64,000 bases of DNA from a bacterium. GTDB taxonomy: Bacteria > Pseudomonadota > Alphaproteobacteria > Caulobacterales > Hyphomonadaceae. Positions 28,471-37,126 of the stretch are shown piece by piece. How positions within the stretch are numbered: position 1 is the first letter of the stretch; each line of letters begins with the position of its first letter. The DNA is taken from contig WGML01000006.1 of the NCBI GenBank assembly GCA_016125045.1, forward strand, positions 434,001 through 498,000, given 5' to 3'. Below the pieces are notes generated by a model. The model was not told where the DNA came from and ran no database searches. It saw only the letters and a program-made list of their open reading frames with translations. The position numbers and the translations under genes were made by a program.

Positions 28471-29295
28471 ATGTTTTTGCGATCGTCCCGCGCGGATTTG
28501 AAGGCGCACGGTTCCGCGCCGCTTGTCCTGTCGCTCCTCTTGTCCGTAGGCCTCGCGGCGTCATGCGGTCCCCGCCCCGCCCCGCAGGCCGAGGCTCAGC
28601 AGGTTTCGGCGGAAAGCGAGACGCCGGACCGTCCGGCGCTGCAGACCGCCGTCGCCCCTCCGCCCTGTCCCGCCGGGCGCGAGCTTCCGCTGAAGGGGAT
28701 TTGCGGCGACGGCGATCCCTCGCGCTTCGGCGCCGTCAATCTCGGCCAGGAGACGGCGTCGCCCCGCTGCATCTGGCGCACGGAGCTCGTCCAGATCGCC
28801 GAGCGATCCGCCCTGGCCTTCCGGGGGCAGGACTGTTCGGCGGAGGGCTGGGCCGGGTCAGCCTACGCCTACGCCAACAGCAAGCTGAAAGTGGGCGATG
28901 CGGCCACCCCCTACGCCATCGACCGCGTCATCCTCGAAGTCTTCCAACTTCCGGACGGGACGGACGCCCACGCCTTCGCCCTGTCGACCCTGAAAACCGC
29001 GCGCGAGGATGAACGCAGCCGTTGCATCATCCGGCCGATCGAGGGTGGCGCGCCCATTTCGGGCGCCGTGTTCGAACTCGCGCCGGATGACGCCTACATG
29101 ACCGAACTCACCTCCACCGGCGCCGAATGGAGCGCGTGCGGCGACTATGGCGTCGGCCCGGATGTGCGCTATTGGGAGCCGCGCAGCGGGTTTGTGCTGT
29201 TCCACCGCATGGGCGCCGATCTCGGCGACTGGGATCCGGCGAGCTTCACCGTCTACCAGCCGAACGCTGAAGGGATCTGGACGAAGGCCGGCTGA
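28471..29295 (+). CDS. Hypothetical lipoprotein
   Basis: Protein of 274 aa with an N-terminal hydrophobic segment and lipobox (LAASC at about residues 28-32). The mature part is unrecognised: a short Cys-containing proximal region (PPCPAGRELPLKGICGDG), then a mixed domain with CIWRTELVQIAERSALAF, YAIDRVILEVFQLPDG and CGDYGVGPDVRYWEPRSGFV. Spaced cysteines could form disulfides in the periplasm. It lies downstream of the PqaA-like gene on the same strand, with a gap of 100 bases. No function assigned. Confidence 0.65.
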   Translation: MFLRSSRADLKAHGSAPLVLSLLLSVGLAASCGPRPAPQAEAQQVSAESETPDRPALQTAVAPPPCPAGRELPLKGICGDGDPSRFGAVNLGQETASPRCIWRTELVQIAERSALAFRGQDCSAEGWAGSAYAYANSKLKVGDAATPYAIDRVILEVFQLPDGTDAHAFALSTLKTAREDERSRCIIRPIEGGAPISGAVFELAPDDAYMTELTSTGAEWSACGDYGVGPDVRYWEPRSGFVLFHRMGADLGDWDPASFTVYQPNAEGIWTKAG

Positions 29296-29297
29296 GT

Positions 29298-29828
29298 TCA
29301 ACCGCCCCTGCGGAAGGGGTCCTCGGCCGCGCTCCAGCCAGCGAGCATCGTCGCGCAGATCGCCTCGAGCCCCGCCTGATCCTCCGCGTCGAACGCACCG
29401 AACGCTTCTGAGTCCACGTCCAGCACGCCGAGCAGCGCGCCGTCCTGCGTCAGCACCGGAACGACGATCTCCGAATTCGAGCGGCTGTCGCAGGCGATGT
29501 GGCCGGGAAAGGCGTGAACATCGGGCACGATCACCGTGCGCCTCGTCGCGGCCGCGGTTCCGCACACACCCTTGCCGAGGGCGATCCGCAGGCAGCCGAG
29601 GGTTCCCTGATAGGGACCGACCACCATCTCATCCGGCCGCGAGGGATCGACGATGTAGAATCCGGTCCAGAAGAAGCGCGGGGCGAACGCCTGAACCAGC
29701 AGCGAGGAGACGCTCGCCATCCGGGCGATGAGCGAGGCCTCCCCCTCGGTGATGCTGGCCGCCTCCGCCGCGAGCACGCGGTAACGCGCCGCGATGTCGT
29801 CGGGCAGGTCGGGAAGGGTTTCGGCCAT
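29298..29828 (-). CDS. msrC: Free methionine-(R)-sulfoxide reductase (GAF domain)
   Basis: fRMsr, 176 aa: reduces free L-methionine-(R)-sulfoxide using a GAF fold. All three redox cysteines are present in their contexts: QGTLGCLRI, GKGVCGTAAA and HIACDSRSNSEI. Further motifs FFWTGFYIV and VPDVHAFPGH match the family closely. Convergent with the lipoprotein gene; the stops are only 2 bases apart. Cytosolic oxidative-damage repair. Confidence 0.92.
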   Translation of the reverse strand: MAETLPDLPDDIAARYRVLAAEAASITEGEASLIARMASVSSLLVQAFAPRFFWTGFYIVDPSRPDEMVVGPYQGTLGCLRIALGKGVCGTAAATRRTVIVPDVHAFPGHIACDSRSNSEIVVPVLTQDGALLGVLDVDSEAFGAFDAEDQAGLEAICATMLAGWSAAEDPFRRGG

Positions 29829-29963
29829 GGCGGCGATCAGCTCCTCGGCTCGGCTTCAGGGTCCGTAGATGCACGGACGCCCCATCCGACGAGGAAGCCT
29901 CATCCGAACGTCAGGTCAATCGTCCGCAACCGCCTGAGCGTGTCCGCCGGTCGATCGCCGCCG

Positions 29964-30710
29964 CTAGAATTCGCGGCCGATGAAGACCTTCGCCATGGAG
30001 TCGTCGGCTCCGTCGGTCACGCCAAAGCGCACCGCCGACTGCAGGTAGACGCCATTTTCCCATGACACCTTCACCACCGGGCCGATCTGGTGGGCCTGAT
30101 CATCGAAGCCGGGGATATCGCGGCTGTTGCCGTATTCGCTGAAGACCTCAAAGCCCAGCCGCCAGGAGTCCGATCCGAACGCCGCGAAATCCAGCCCCCT
30201 CGTGAGCTGGCCGCGGGTCTGGAGCGCCACCCCGCCCTCGCTTCCCGAGCCGGTCTCGATCTCGCCGATGACGTTCGCTCGCCATTCCCAGACGTCCGCG
30301 AACTTGTCCGTCAGCGTCAGTCGCACCGCCGCTTCATCCGGCCCGCCGCCATCCTCGAAGCTGTAAGCTAGGCGCAGACCGCCATTGAAGCCGGAAGTGT
30401 CGCGCGCCTCCTCGCTCCACTGGAACCAGTTCTCGACCGCGAAGCTGCGATAGTCCCAGTCTCTGCCGTCCGGCTTTGAGAACGCCGCGATCAGGCGCAC
30501 CTGATACCAGTCGGAGAAGGACTGGTCATAGTGGACACGGCCCGCGGCTCCGCCCTCGTCCACGCCGAGGCGAAGCTCCACCGCCCGCTCGCCCGCCGTG
30601 ATCCCGGCAGAGCCCACATTGCCGGTGAGCGACTGCGCCTCAGCCTGCGGTGCCGCGAGCCACAACATGCCCGCCGCGGACATCGGGTAGGCGAGCGGTT
30701 TGATATTCAT
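29964..30710 (-). CDS. Outer-membrane beta-barrel-like protein
   Basis: Protein of 248 aa. ATG 30710 gives a signal peptide ending in PQAEAQ. The rest alternates short amphipathic strands (VHYDQSFSDWYQVRLIAAF, YRSFAVENWFQWSEEA, GGLRLAYSFEDG, WRLGFEVFSEYGNS) and ends with phenylalanine (VFIGREF), as barrel proteins do. Probably a barrel of about 10-12 strands. Specific family not recognised; no neighbour suggests a cargo. Confidence 0.65.
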   Translation of the reverse strand: MNIKPLAYPMSAAGMLWLAAPQAEAQSLTGNVGSAGITAGERAVELRLGVDEGGAAGRVHYDQSFSDWYQVRLIAAFSKPDGRDWDYRSFAVENWFQWSEEARDTSGFNGGLRLAYSFEDGGGPDEAAVRLTLTDKFADVWEWRANVIGEIETGSGSEGGVALQTRGQLTRGLDFAAFGSDSWRLGFEVFSEYGNSRDIPGFDDQAHQIGPVVKVSWENGVYLQSAVRFGVTDGADDSMAKVFIGREF

Positions 30711-30855
30711 GATATTGAGCCTGCTATCTGTCCCTGCGGGTCCTCGACCGAGGGGTGTCGACAAACATTCGCGTGGGCCTGCGGGCCGGAAAAGCCGCTC
30801 GGCGTAAGCGCCACGGCCGTTGTCCTTTTCTACGAAATCACCAAGTATTTGAGAT

Positions 30856-31092
30856 TCATACAGGATCGAGCGTGTCTTGCGGAAGGGCCGGGCGCGTGGG
30901 CGGATACAGCCTCCACACCGCCGGAAACGCGATCGCCGCGATCAAGGGCGCCACGTCCCCGACGCACCACAGCCCGACGGGAAGCAAGGCCAGGAAATCG
31001 CTACGCAGCGGGAGGCAGTGTAGCAGAGAACGCAGGACGGGCGCATGAGCTCCGCCTTCGGCAAGGTCAGCTTCGCCGGAAGGCCAAGACCT
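30856..31092 (-). pseudogene. Possible membrane-protein remnant
   Basis: A minus-strand frame of 78 codons lies between an in-frame TAG at 31095-31093 and the TGA at 30858-30856. It has no ATG but encodes a convincing hydrophobic stretch, SDFLALLPVGLWCVGDVAPL, then IAAIAFPAVWRLYPPTRPAL, with high GC at third codon positions. This looks like one or two transmembrane helices with a short cytoplasmic end, the 3' remnant of a larger membrane protein or a small protein with a TTG/GTG start. Family not recognised. Confidence 0.35.
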
Positions 31093-31151
31093 CTATGCCC
31101 TCCGCACCTTGATGCCGAATAGCCCCTTGCATCGTTGTGTCACGATCGGCA

Positions 31152-31177
31152 GGCACCCGCCAGGCGGGGCGGGCGCC
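31152..31177 (-). terminator. Strong hairpin after the NTF2-like lipoprotein gene
   Basis: On the minus strand GGCGCCCGCC and GGCGGGTGCC form a 10-bp stem (one G-T pair) with a 6-base loop, beginning 9 bases after the stop codon. No T tract follows, so it may stabilise the mRNA end rather than terminate. Confidence 0.45.
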
Positions 31178-31185
31178 GCCCGGCA

Positions 31186-31803
31186 TCAATTAGGCGAGTA
31201 GGGTAGCGAAGAGTGATGCAGCACGATGCGCAGCGCGCCTGCGTCGTCCTTCACGTAGCCCCATGTCTTGTCGACCGTGGTGACCGAGCCGTCCTTGCCC
31301 GTGAAGTCGACGTTGCCGATCGACATTGCAGCATCTCCGGCGAGCCAGATCGCGTTGTTGCGCGATGAGCACGCCGTCCAGCCCCTGAGGGCGAAGCCCG
31401 TGTCGTTCGAGAAGGCCGGATCGTCGCCCACGAAGTAGGCGAGCGCGCCTTCGCGGGTGGGGCGGAAGGTCTGCGGCACCACGGTCAGAGTGGGCTTGAA
31501 CAGCACCGGACCCATCTGGTAGCCATAAGCCGCATCCAGCACCTCGCCCGCAAGCGCCTTGGCCGCGGGCAGCCCCTGAGATTCATGGGCGCTGCCGATA
31601 GCGACCAGCGCGTCGCACCAAGCCTTTTGGGCGGCCACGACCTCAGCTTCGGTGATGGCCGTGCTGGCAACTGCGTTGTCGGCAGAAGCCGCCGTGCTGG
31701 CGACCGCGTTGTCGGTAGGGGCCGTCTCGCCGCCGCCCGAGGGGGTGCAGGCCGCGAGGAACAGAGCGCTCGCCGCGCCGAACGGAAGAAACAGTCGATT
31801 CAT
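31186..31803 (-). CDS. NTF2/SnoaL-like lipoprotein
   Basis: Protein of 205 aa from ATG 31803: signal peptide with lipobox LAAC (LFLAACTPSGG), then a linker with an 11-residue duplication (DNAVASTA occurs twice), then a cone-shaped NTF2-like domain. Visible family stretches are AWCDALVAIGSAHESQG, YGYQMGPVLFKPTLT, FVGDDPAFSNDTGFAL and LRIVLHHSSLPYSPN. Homologues are often mislabelled phosphoribosyl-AMP cyclohydrolase; I see no HisI motif here. Function unknown. Divergent from the OxyR-like regulator, with an operator-like dyad between them. Confidence 0.7.
   Translation of the reverse strand: MNRLFLPFGAASALFLAACTPSGGGETAPTDNAVASTAASADNAVASTAITEAEVVAAQKAWCDALVAIGSAHESQGLPAAKALAGEVLDAAYGYQMGPVLFKPTLTVVPQTFRPTREGALAYFVGDDPAFSNDTGFALRGWTACSSRNNAIWLAGDAAMSIGNVDFTGKDGSVTTVDKTWGYVKDDAGALRIVLHHSSLPYSPN
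31658..31723. repeat. 33-bp imperfect tandem duplication within the lipoprotein linker
   Basis: GCCGTGCTGGC recurs at 31658 and 31691 with the following bases largely matching. This duplicates the 11-residue linker unit containing DNAVASTA. It is an in-frame length polymorphism of the tether between the lipid anchor and the folded domain. Confidence 0.6.
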
Positions 31804-31869
31804 GGGATCCCTTTCGATTGATGCGCTGCGGATATCGGGATGCGGGCGGTAAGACAAATTGAAACAATT

Positions 31870-31890
31870 TCTCATTCTGATAATCTGAGA
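31870..31890. promoter_or_regulatory. LysR-type operator (T-N11-A dyad)
   Basis: A perfect inverted repeat TCTCA (31870-31874), eleven bases, TGAGA (31886-31890), with the T-N11-A spacing used by LysR-family regulators. It lies between the divergent lipoprotein and regulator genes and ends 4 bases before the regulator ATG. Probably used for autoregulation and control of the lipoprotein. Confidence 0.6.
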
Positions 31891-31894
31891 TTAT

Positions 31895-32833
31895 ATGCGT
31901 CCCACCCTTCGCCAACTTCAGTATCTTGTCGCGATCGCCGATACGGGGCGGTTCCACAAGGCTGCGCGGGTGCTGAATGTCAGCCAGCCGGCCCTTTCGG
32001 CGCAGGTGGCGGAGATGGAGGCGTTTCTCGGCGCGCCCCTCGTCGAGCGCGGCGCAAAGGGCGCGCGGCTCACGGAAACCGGCGCCGACATCGTCGCCCG
32101 CGCCCGCCTCGTGCTGCAGGAAGTCGAACAGATCCAGCAGATCGCACGCCAGCGCGCCGCGCCCTTCGCCGGCCGCCTGCGCCTCGGCGTCCTACCCTCG
32201 ATCGGCGCCTATTTCCTGCCGATCGCGACGCGCCGCCTGCACGCCATCTATCCGGACCTCCGCCTGTTCATCGAGGAGGGGAGCACGACGGCCCTGCGCG
32301 CGGGCCTCACCGACGGCGCGTTCGACGTGATCATCTCGACGCCGGGCGATGACGCCGATCTCGAACACATCCCGCTGTTTTCCGAGACGCTGTGGATCTG
32401 CACCGCACCGGACGATCCGCTGATGGCCGAGACGTCGCCCGTGACCCTGCCGGAGCTCGCGGGGCGCCCGCTTATCAGTCTCGGGCCGGGCTTCCGCCTA
32501 AGCCAGATCATCGAAAACCTCGCGACCCTCGCCGGCGCGCATGTCAGTTCGGAATATCGCGGCGTGAGCCTCGACGCCGCGCGGCAGATGTCGGTGATGG
32601 GCGCGGGCGTCGCCGTGCTGCCGAGCCTCTATGCGCTGGGCGAGGCGGTCCGCGACCCGGACTTCAACGTGCGCCGCATCGACCATCCGGAGGCGGTGCA
32701 CGACATCGCCCTGTTCTGGCGCCGGTCGTCGCCCTTCGGGGAGGCGTTCGCCCAGCTCGCCGAGGAGCTGATCGCCATCAAGCAGACGATCCCGGACGAC
32801 CTGCCCGAGAGCCTATCGCCGGCGACGGCGTGA
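31895..32833 (+). CDS. OxyR-like LysR family regulator lacking redox cysteines
   Basis: LysR-type regulator of 312 aa. The N-terminal helix-turn-helix is RFHKAARVLNVSQPALSAQV, followed by a substrate-binding-like domain. Overall it follows OxyR: the N-terminus LRQLQYLVAIADTGRFHKAA and the region GVLPSIGAYFLPIATRRLHA. Where OxyR carries its peroxide-sensing cysteine pair, this protein reads ISLGPGFRLSQIIENLATLA, with no cysteine; the only Cys is at about residue 169. Disulfide sensing as in E. coli OxyR is therefore impossible. It may respond to a small ligand instead. ATG 31895 matches family starts. Confidence 0.85.
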   Translation: MRPTLRQLQYLVAIADTGRFHKAARVLNVSQPALSAQVAEMEAFLGAPLVERGAKGARLTETGADIVARARLVLQEVEQIQQIARQRAAPFAGRLRLGVLPSIGAYFLPIATRRLHAIYPDLRLFIEEGSTTALRAGLTDGAFDVIISTPGDDADLEHIPLFSETLWICTAPDDPLMAETSPVTLPELAGRPLISLGPGFRLSQIIENLATLAGAHVSSEYRGVSLDAARQMSVMGAGVAVLPSLYALGEAVRDPDFNVRRIDHPEAVHDIALFWRRSSPFGEAFAQLAEELIAIKQTIPDDLPESLSPATA

Positions 32834-32862
32834 ACGCCGAGGTCGCTTCTCTTCGAAAGGGC

Positions 32863-32936
32863 TGGAGCGGGTGAAGGGAATCGAACCCTCGTCGTAAGCT
32901 TGGGAAGCTTCTGCTCTACCATTGAGCTACACCCGC
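32863..32936 (-). tRNA. tRNA-Gly (anticodon CCC)
   Basis: A 74-nt cloverleaf on the minus strand including CCA. Acceptor GCGGGTG / CACCCGC, D-arm GCTC...GAGC, anticodon loop TTCCCAA (anticodon CCC, codon GGG), T-arm with GGTTCGATTCC. The first pair of the anticodon stem is a mismatch (G-A); otherwise pairing is good. Confidence 0.93.
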
Positions 32937-33039
32937 GCGCAGCCATGTAGGTACGCGCCTCCGCATCGCCGGGCAAGATGCAGGCGCGCCCCGCCGCCGC
33001 TCTTGACGATCCGGCCAAACTCGCCCCCAACACTCGGCC

Positions 33040-34491
33040 ATGACCGATCGCTCCGCCCTCATCATCCATGGCGCGACGGGCGACCTCGCCCGCCGGATGC
33101 TCTATCCCTCGCTCTACTTCCTCGACATGGACGGGCTGATCTCGGACGGGCTGACAATCATCGGCCACGCCCGGTCCGACATGTCCCGCGACGCCTTCAT
33201 CGACACCGTCGAGCGCGCGGTGCGCGACCGGGCGGAGGAACGCTTCTTCGATGCGGAGGTCTTCCGCCGCTTCGCCAGCCGCCTCGACTATTGCCCGGGC
33301 GACGCCTCGGACCCGGAAACCTTCGGCCGCCTCGCCGGGCTGATCGGCGACGCGGACAACCGGATGTTCTATCTGTCGACGTCCCCTGCCCTCTATGCGC
33401 CGATCGCGCGGGGCCTCGCCGCACAGGGACTGACCGCCGACCCGGCGCGGGTGATTCTCGAAAAGCCGATCGGCAAGAGCCGCGCGACATGCGAGGCGAT
33501 CAACGCCGCGATCGCCCAGCATTTCAGCGAGCAGCGCACCTTCCGCATCGACCACTATCTCGGCAAGGAGGCGGTCCAGAACCTCATCGCGCTGAGGTTT
33601 GCAAACGCCATCTTCGAGCCGATCTGGAATCGCCACGGCATCGAACAGGTGCAGATCACGGTGGCCGAATCGCTCGGCGTCGAGGACCGCTTCGACTACT
33701 ACGACGAATATGGCGCGACGCGCGACATGATCCAGAATCACCTGCTCCAGCTGCTCTGCCTCACCGCGATGGAGCCGCCGGCCAACATGCGCCCGGAATC
33801 GCTGCGCAGCGAAAAGGTGAAGGTGCTGCGCTCCCTGCGCCCCATCCGCGACGCCGACCTGCCCCTGCGGACCGTGCGCGGACAGTATCAGGCGGGCGTG
33901 TCGGAGGGCGTTTCGGTCCCCTCCTATGTCGAGGACGGCGGAGGCGGGCCGAGCGACACCGAAACCTTCGCGGCGATCTGCGCTCACATCGACAACTGGC
34001 GCTGGCAAGGCGTGCCCTTCTACATGCGCACCGGCAAGCGGCTCGCCGCCCGCACCTCGCAGATCGTCGTCCAGTTCCGCGACGTGCCGCACTCGATCTT
34101 CGGCGCGTCGCAGCTCATGGCGAACCGGCTCACCATCCGCCTGCAGCCGCAGGAGGAGATCTCGCTTCTCCTCATGAACAAGACGCCGACGCTCAGCCGC
34201 GGCGGATATGAGCTGAAGCCCCTGTCGCTCAATCTCAGCCTGTCCGACGCGTTCGGTTCGCAGGCGCGCCGCCGCATCGCCTATGAACGCCTGCTCCTCG
34301 AGGCCCTCAACAACAGTTCCGCCCTCTTCGTCCGGCGCGACGAGGCGGAGGCCGCCTGGGCCTGGATCGACCGCATCATCGACGGCTGGGCGCGGCGCGG
34401 CGAGCCGCCGGCGCCCTATCCCGCCGGCGGATGGGGCCCGTCGAGCGCCTTCGGCCTGACGGAGCGCAACCGCCACAGCTGGTTTGAATGA
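33040..34491 (+). CDS. zwf: Glucose-6-phosphate 1-dehydrogenase
   Basis: First enzyme of the oxidative pentose-phosphate/Entner-Doudoroff route, 483 aa: oxidises glucose 6-phosphate to 6-phosphogluconolactone with NADP or NAD. The dinucleotide loop GATGDLARRMLYPSL is at the N-terminus. The active-site motif RIDHYLGKE is intact, and EKPIGKS lies before it. The stop overlaps the pgl ATG (ATGA). Heads the zwf-pgl-edd-eda group. Confidence 0.97.
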   Translation: MTDRSALIIHGATGDLARRMLYPSLYFLDMDGLISDGLTIIGHARSDMSRDAFIDTVERAVRDRAEERFFDAEVFRRFASRLDYCPGDASDPETFGRLAGLIGDADNRMFYLSTSPALYAPIARGLAAQGLTADPARVILEKPIGKSRATCEAINAAIAQHFSEQRTFRIDHYLGKEAVQNLIALRFANAIFEPIWNRHGIEQVQITVAESLGVEDRFDYYDEYGATRDMIQNHLLQLLCLTAMEPPANMRPESLRSEKVKVLRSLRPIRDADLPLRTVRGQYQAGVSEGVSVPSYVEDGGGGPSDTETFAAICAHIDNWRWQGVPFYMRTGKRLAARTSQIVVQFRDVPHSIFGASQLMANRLTIRLQPQEEISLLLMNKTPTLSRGGYELKPLSLNLSLSDAFGSQARRRIAYERLLLEALNNSSALFVRRDEAEAAWAWIDRIIDGWARRGEPPAPYPAGGWGPSSAFGLTERNRHSWFE

Positions 34492-35213
34492 GCCCCGGCG
34501 CCGCCTCGTCGGACTTCACCTCGTTCGAGACCCGAGACGCGCTCGCCCTTGGGGTCGCGGACGAGATCGGGCGGCGGGTTCTGCTGCATCTGGCCGACCA
34601 CCCGCGCGCCGCGCTCGCCCTCGCGGGCGGAACGACGCCGGGCCCGGTCTATCGCGTGCTTGGCCGCGGCTACCTGCCCTGGGACCGGATCGACGCGACC
34701 CTCACCGATGAACGCTGGGTCGCGCCCGATGGTCCGGACGCGAACGAACACATGCTGCGCACCACCCTGCTGCACGAGGCCGAGCGACACGGACGGGGGC
34801 TCGGCCTTCGCCTGCATCCCTTCCTGAGCGATGTTGCGACGCCCGTAGCGGCCGCGAACGCCGCCGAGCCGCGCATCGCCGCGCTCCGCCCGTTCGCCGC
34901 CACGGTGGTGGGTTTCGGGCTCGACGGGCATGTCGCCTCGCTGTTTCCAGGCGCCCTCCCGCACCCACCCGCCGATGAAGGTCGCACCGTCATCGCGGTG
35001 GAGGCGCCTTCCGACAGCGGCGCGGCGGCCACCAACCAGCGCCTCAGCCTCACCCTGCCCGCCCTCCTCGACACTCGCGGGATCTGGCTTGTATTCACCG
35101 GAGCGGACAAGCTGAAGCGCTTCGAGACCGCGAGGGATTGCGCCGACGGCTCGCCTCTGGCAGCGCTCTTGGCGCAGACCTCGACCCCGGTCCACGCCCG
35201 CTACGCCGACTGA
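34488..35213 (+). CDS. pgl: 6-phosphogluconolactonase
   Basis: Hydrolyses 6-phosphogluconolactone to 6-phosphogluconate; 241 aa. Family motifs ALAGGTTPGPVYRVL, TLTDERWVAPDGPDANEHML and VVGFGLDGHVASLFPG are present. Start overlaps the zwf stop by four bases, giving coupled translation. Then 69 bases to edd. Confidence 0.94.
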   Translation: MSPGAASSDFTSFETRDALALGVADEIGRRVLLHLADHPRAALALAGGTTPGPVYRVLGRGYLPWDRIDATLTDERWVAPDGPDANEHMLRTTLLHEAERHGRGLGLRLHPFLSDVATPVAAANAAEPRIAALRPFAATVVGFGLDGHVASLFPGALPHPPADEGRTVIAVEAPSDSGAAATNQRLSLTLPALLDTRGIWLVFTGADKLKRFETARDCADGSPLAALLAQTSTPVHARYAD

Positions 35214-35282
35214 CGCGGCGCGCGCCCGCCGGGCTTCATCGACCGGACGCAATCGCGCGTCCGCCATCAGGAGAGGATCGTC

Positions 35283-37094
35283 ATGCCGCTCCATCCGACC
35301 ATCGTTTCGGTCACCAGACGGATCGCGGACCGCAGCGCCGCGAGCCGCGCCGCCTATCTTGAACGCATCGCCGAGGCGAAATCGCGGGGGTCCGGTCGCG
35401 GACGCCTCTCCTGCGGCAACCTCGCCCACGCCTTCGCGGCGGCTCCCGTCGGCGACAAGCTGGCGATCCGCTCATCAGCCCCGAATATCGGCGTCGTCAC
35501 CGCCTACAACGACATGCTGAGCGCACATGCACCGCTCGCCTCATATCCGGACCTCATCAAGGTGGCGGCGCGGTCGGCGGGCGGCGCGGCGCAGGTTGCG
35601 GGCGGGGTGCCCGCCATGTGCGACGGCGTCACCCAGGGCCAGCCTGGCATGGAGCTCTCCCTGCTGTCGCGCGACGTGATCGCCATGGCGACGGCGGTTG
35701 CACTCTCCCATGACGCATTCGACGCGGCCCTCATGCTCGGCGTGTGCGACAAGATCGTGCCCGGTCTGATGATCGGCGGTCTCGCCTTCGGCCATCTGCC
35801 GACGCTGTTCGTCCCCGCAGGCCCCATGCCGTCGGGCCTGCCCAACAAGGAGAAGGCCGCCGTCCGCGAACGCTTCGCCCTCGGCCGGGCGAGCCGCGAG
35901 GAACTCCTGGAGGCTGAGTCCGCCTCCTACCACACCGCCGGCACGTGCACTTTCTACGGCACCGCCAACTCCAACCAGATGCTGATGGAGCTGATGGGGG
36001 TGCATCTTCCCGGCGCCGCCTTCGTCAATCCCGGCACGCCGCTGCGTGACGCCCTCACCCGCGCCGCCGCCGTCCGCGCCATCGATCACGCGCGCGCTGG
36101 AACCGGCGCGCTTGGCGAGATCATCGACGCTCGCGCGGTGGTCAACGGTCTCGTCGGCCTGTGCGCCACCGGCGGCTCGACCAACCATGCGCTGCATCTG
36201 CCGGCGATGGCCGCCGCCGCGGGACTTCTCATCGACTGGGACGACCTTGCGCAGATCTCCTCCGTTACACCCCTGCTCGCCCGCATCTATCCCAATGGCG
36301 GCGGCGACGTGAACATGTTCCACGCCGCGGGCGGCATCGCCTTCCTCACGCGCGAGCTGCTCGCGGCGGGGCTGCTGCATGGCGATGTCGCCACCGTCGC
36401 CGGAGAAGGCCTCGCCGCCTACGCAACCGAGCCCTGGCTCGACGGCGACGTCCTCGCCTGGCGACCGGCGCCCGCCGCCTCGCTCGACACCGCCCTGCTA
36501 CGTCCCGTCTCCGACCCGTTCGAGCCGGAGGGCGGATTGCGGCTCGTCTCCGGCCCGCTCGGACGCGCGATCGTGAAAATCTCTTCCGTGCCCGCCGACC
36601 GTCGCCGCATCACGGCCCCCGCGGTCGTGTTCAACGACCAGAACGACTTCCTCACAGCCTTCAAGTCCGGCGCGCTCGACCGCGACCATGTGGCGGTCAT
36701 CCGGTTTCAGCGGCCCGAGGACAACGGCATGCCCGAACTGCACAAGCTGACCCCTTCGCTCACCGCGCTGCAGAACAAGGGTTTCCGCGTCGCGCTCGTC
36801 ACCGACGGCCGCATGTCCGGAGCGTCAGGGGCCGTGCCCGCGGCGATCCATGTGTCGACCCCGTCAGGCGACCATCCGCTGGCAGCCGTTGAGGACGGCG
36901 ACGTCATCGATCTCGACGTCGACGGGGGGAGGCTCGACATCCGCGTCGATGCGCAGGCTTTCGCCGCCCGTCCGCGCGCGGCGCAGCCCGCCGCCGCGCC
37001 GGGCTGGGGCCGCGAACTGTTCCAGCGCCTGCGGCCCATGATGCTACCGCCAGAACGCGGCGGCGGACTGTTCGACCCCCTCTCGACGACCTGA
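35283..37094 (+). CDS. edd: Phosphogluconate dehydratase
   Basis: Entner-Doudoroff dehydratase of the IlvD/Edd family, 603 aa, an iron-sulfur enzyme turning 6-phosphogluconate into KDPG. Seen: [15 protein letters not shown] start of the domain ([15 protein letters not shown]), [14 protein letters not shown], the cluster ligands in [30 protein letters not shown], and [17 protein letters not shown] good ribosome-binding site (CAGGAGAGGA) precedes ATG 35283. Confidence 0.97.
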   Translation: MPLHPTIVSVTRRIADRSAASRAAYLERIAEAKSRGSGRGRLSCGNLAHAFAAAPVGDKLAIRSSAPNIGVVTAYNDMLSAHAPLASYPDLIKVAARSAGGAAQVAGGVPAMCDGVTQGQPGMELSLLSRDVIAMATAVALSHDAFDAALMLGVCDKIVPGLMIGGLAFGHLPTLFVPAGPMPSGLPNKEKAAVRERFALGRASREELLEAESASYHTAGTCTFYGTANSNQMLMELMGVHLPGAAFVNPGTPLRDALTRAAAVRAIDHARAGTGALGEIIDARAVVNGLVGLCATGGSTNHALHLPAMAAAAGLLIDWDDLAQISSVTPLLARIYPNGGGDVNMFHAAGGIAFLTRELLAAGLLHGDVATVAGEGLAAYATEPWLDGDVLAWRPAPAASLDTALLRPVSDPFEPEGGLRLVSGPLGRAIVKISSVPADRRRITAPAVVFNDQNDFLTAFKSGALDRDHVAVIRFQRPEDNGMPELHKLTPSLTALQNKGFRVALVTDGRMSGASGAVPAAIHVSTPSGDHPLAAVEDGDVIDLDVDGGRLDIRVDAQAFAARPRAAQPAAAPGWGRELFQRLRPMMLPPERGGGLFDPLSTT

Positions 37095-37126
37095 ACCTAC
37101 CCCCCTCGCGAAAGGCCTCACCCACC

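Larger units (their letters stand above)
30711..31185. other. Intergenic region with a possible gene remnant
   Basis: 475 bases without an intact gene. A minus-strand frame at 30856-31092 reads like the end of a membrane protein (listed separately), and a hairpin lies at 31152-31177. The rest (30711-30855) must hold the promoter of the barrel gene; nothing else is seen. Confidence 0.5.
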
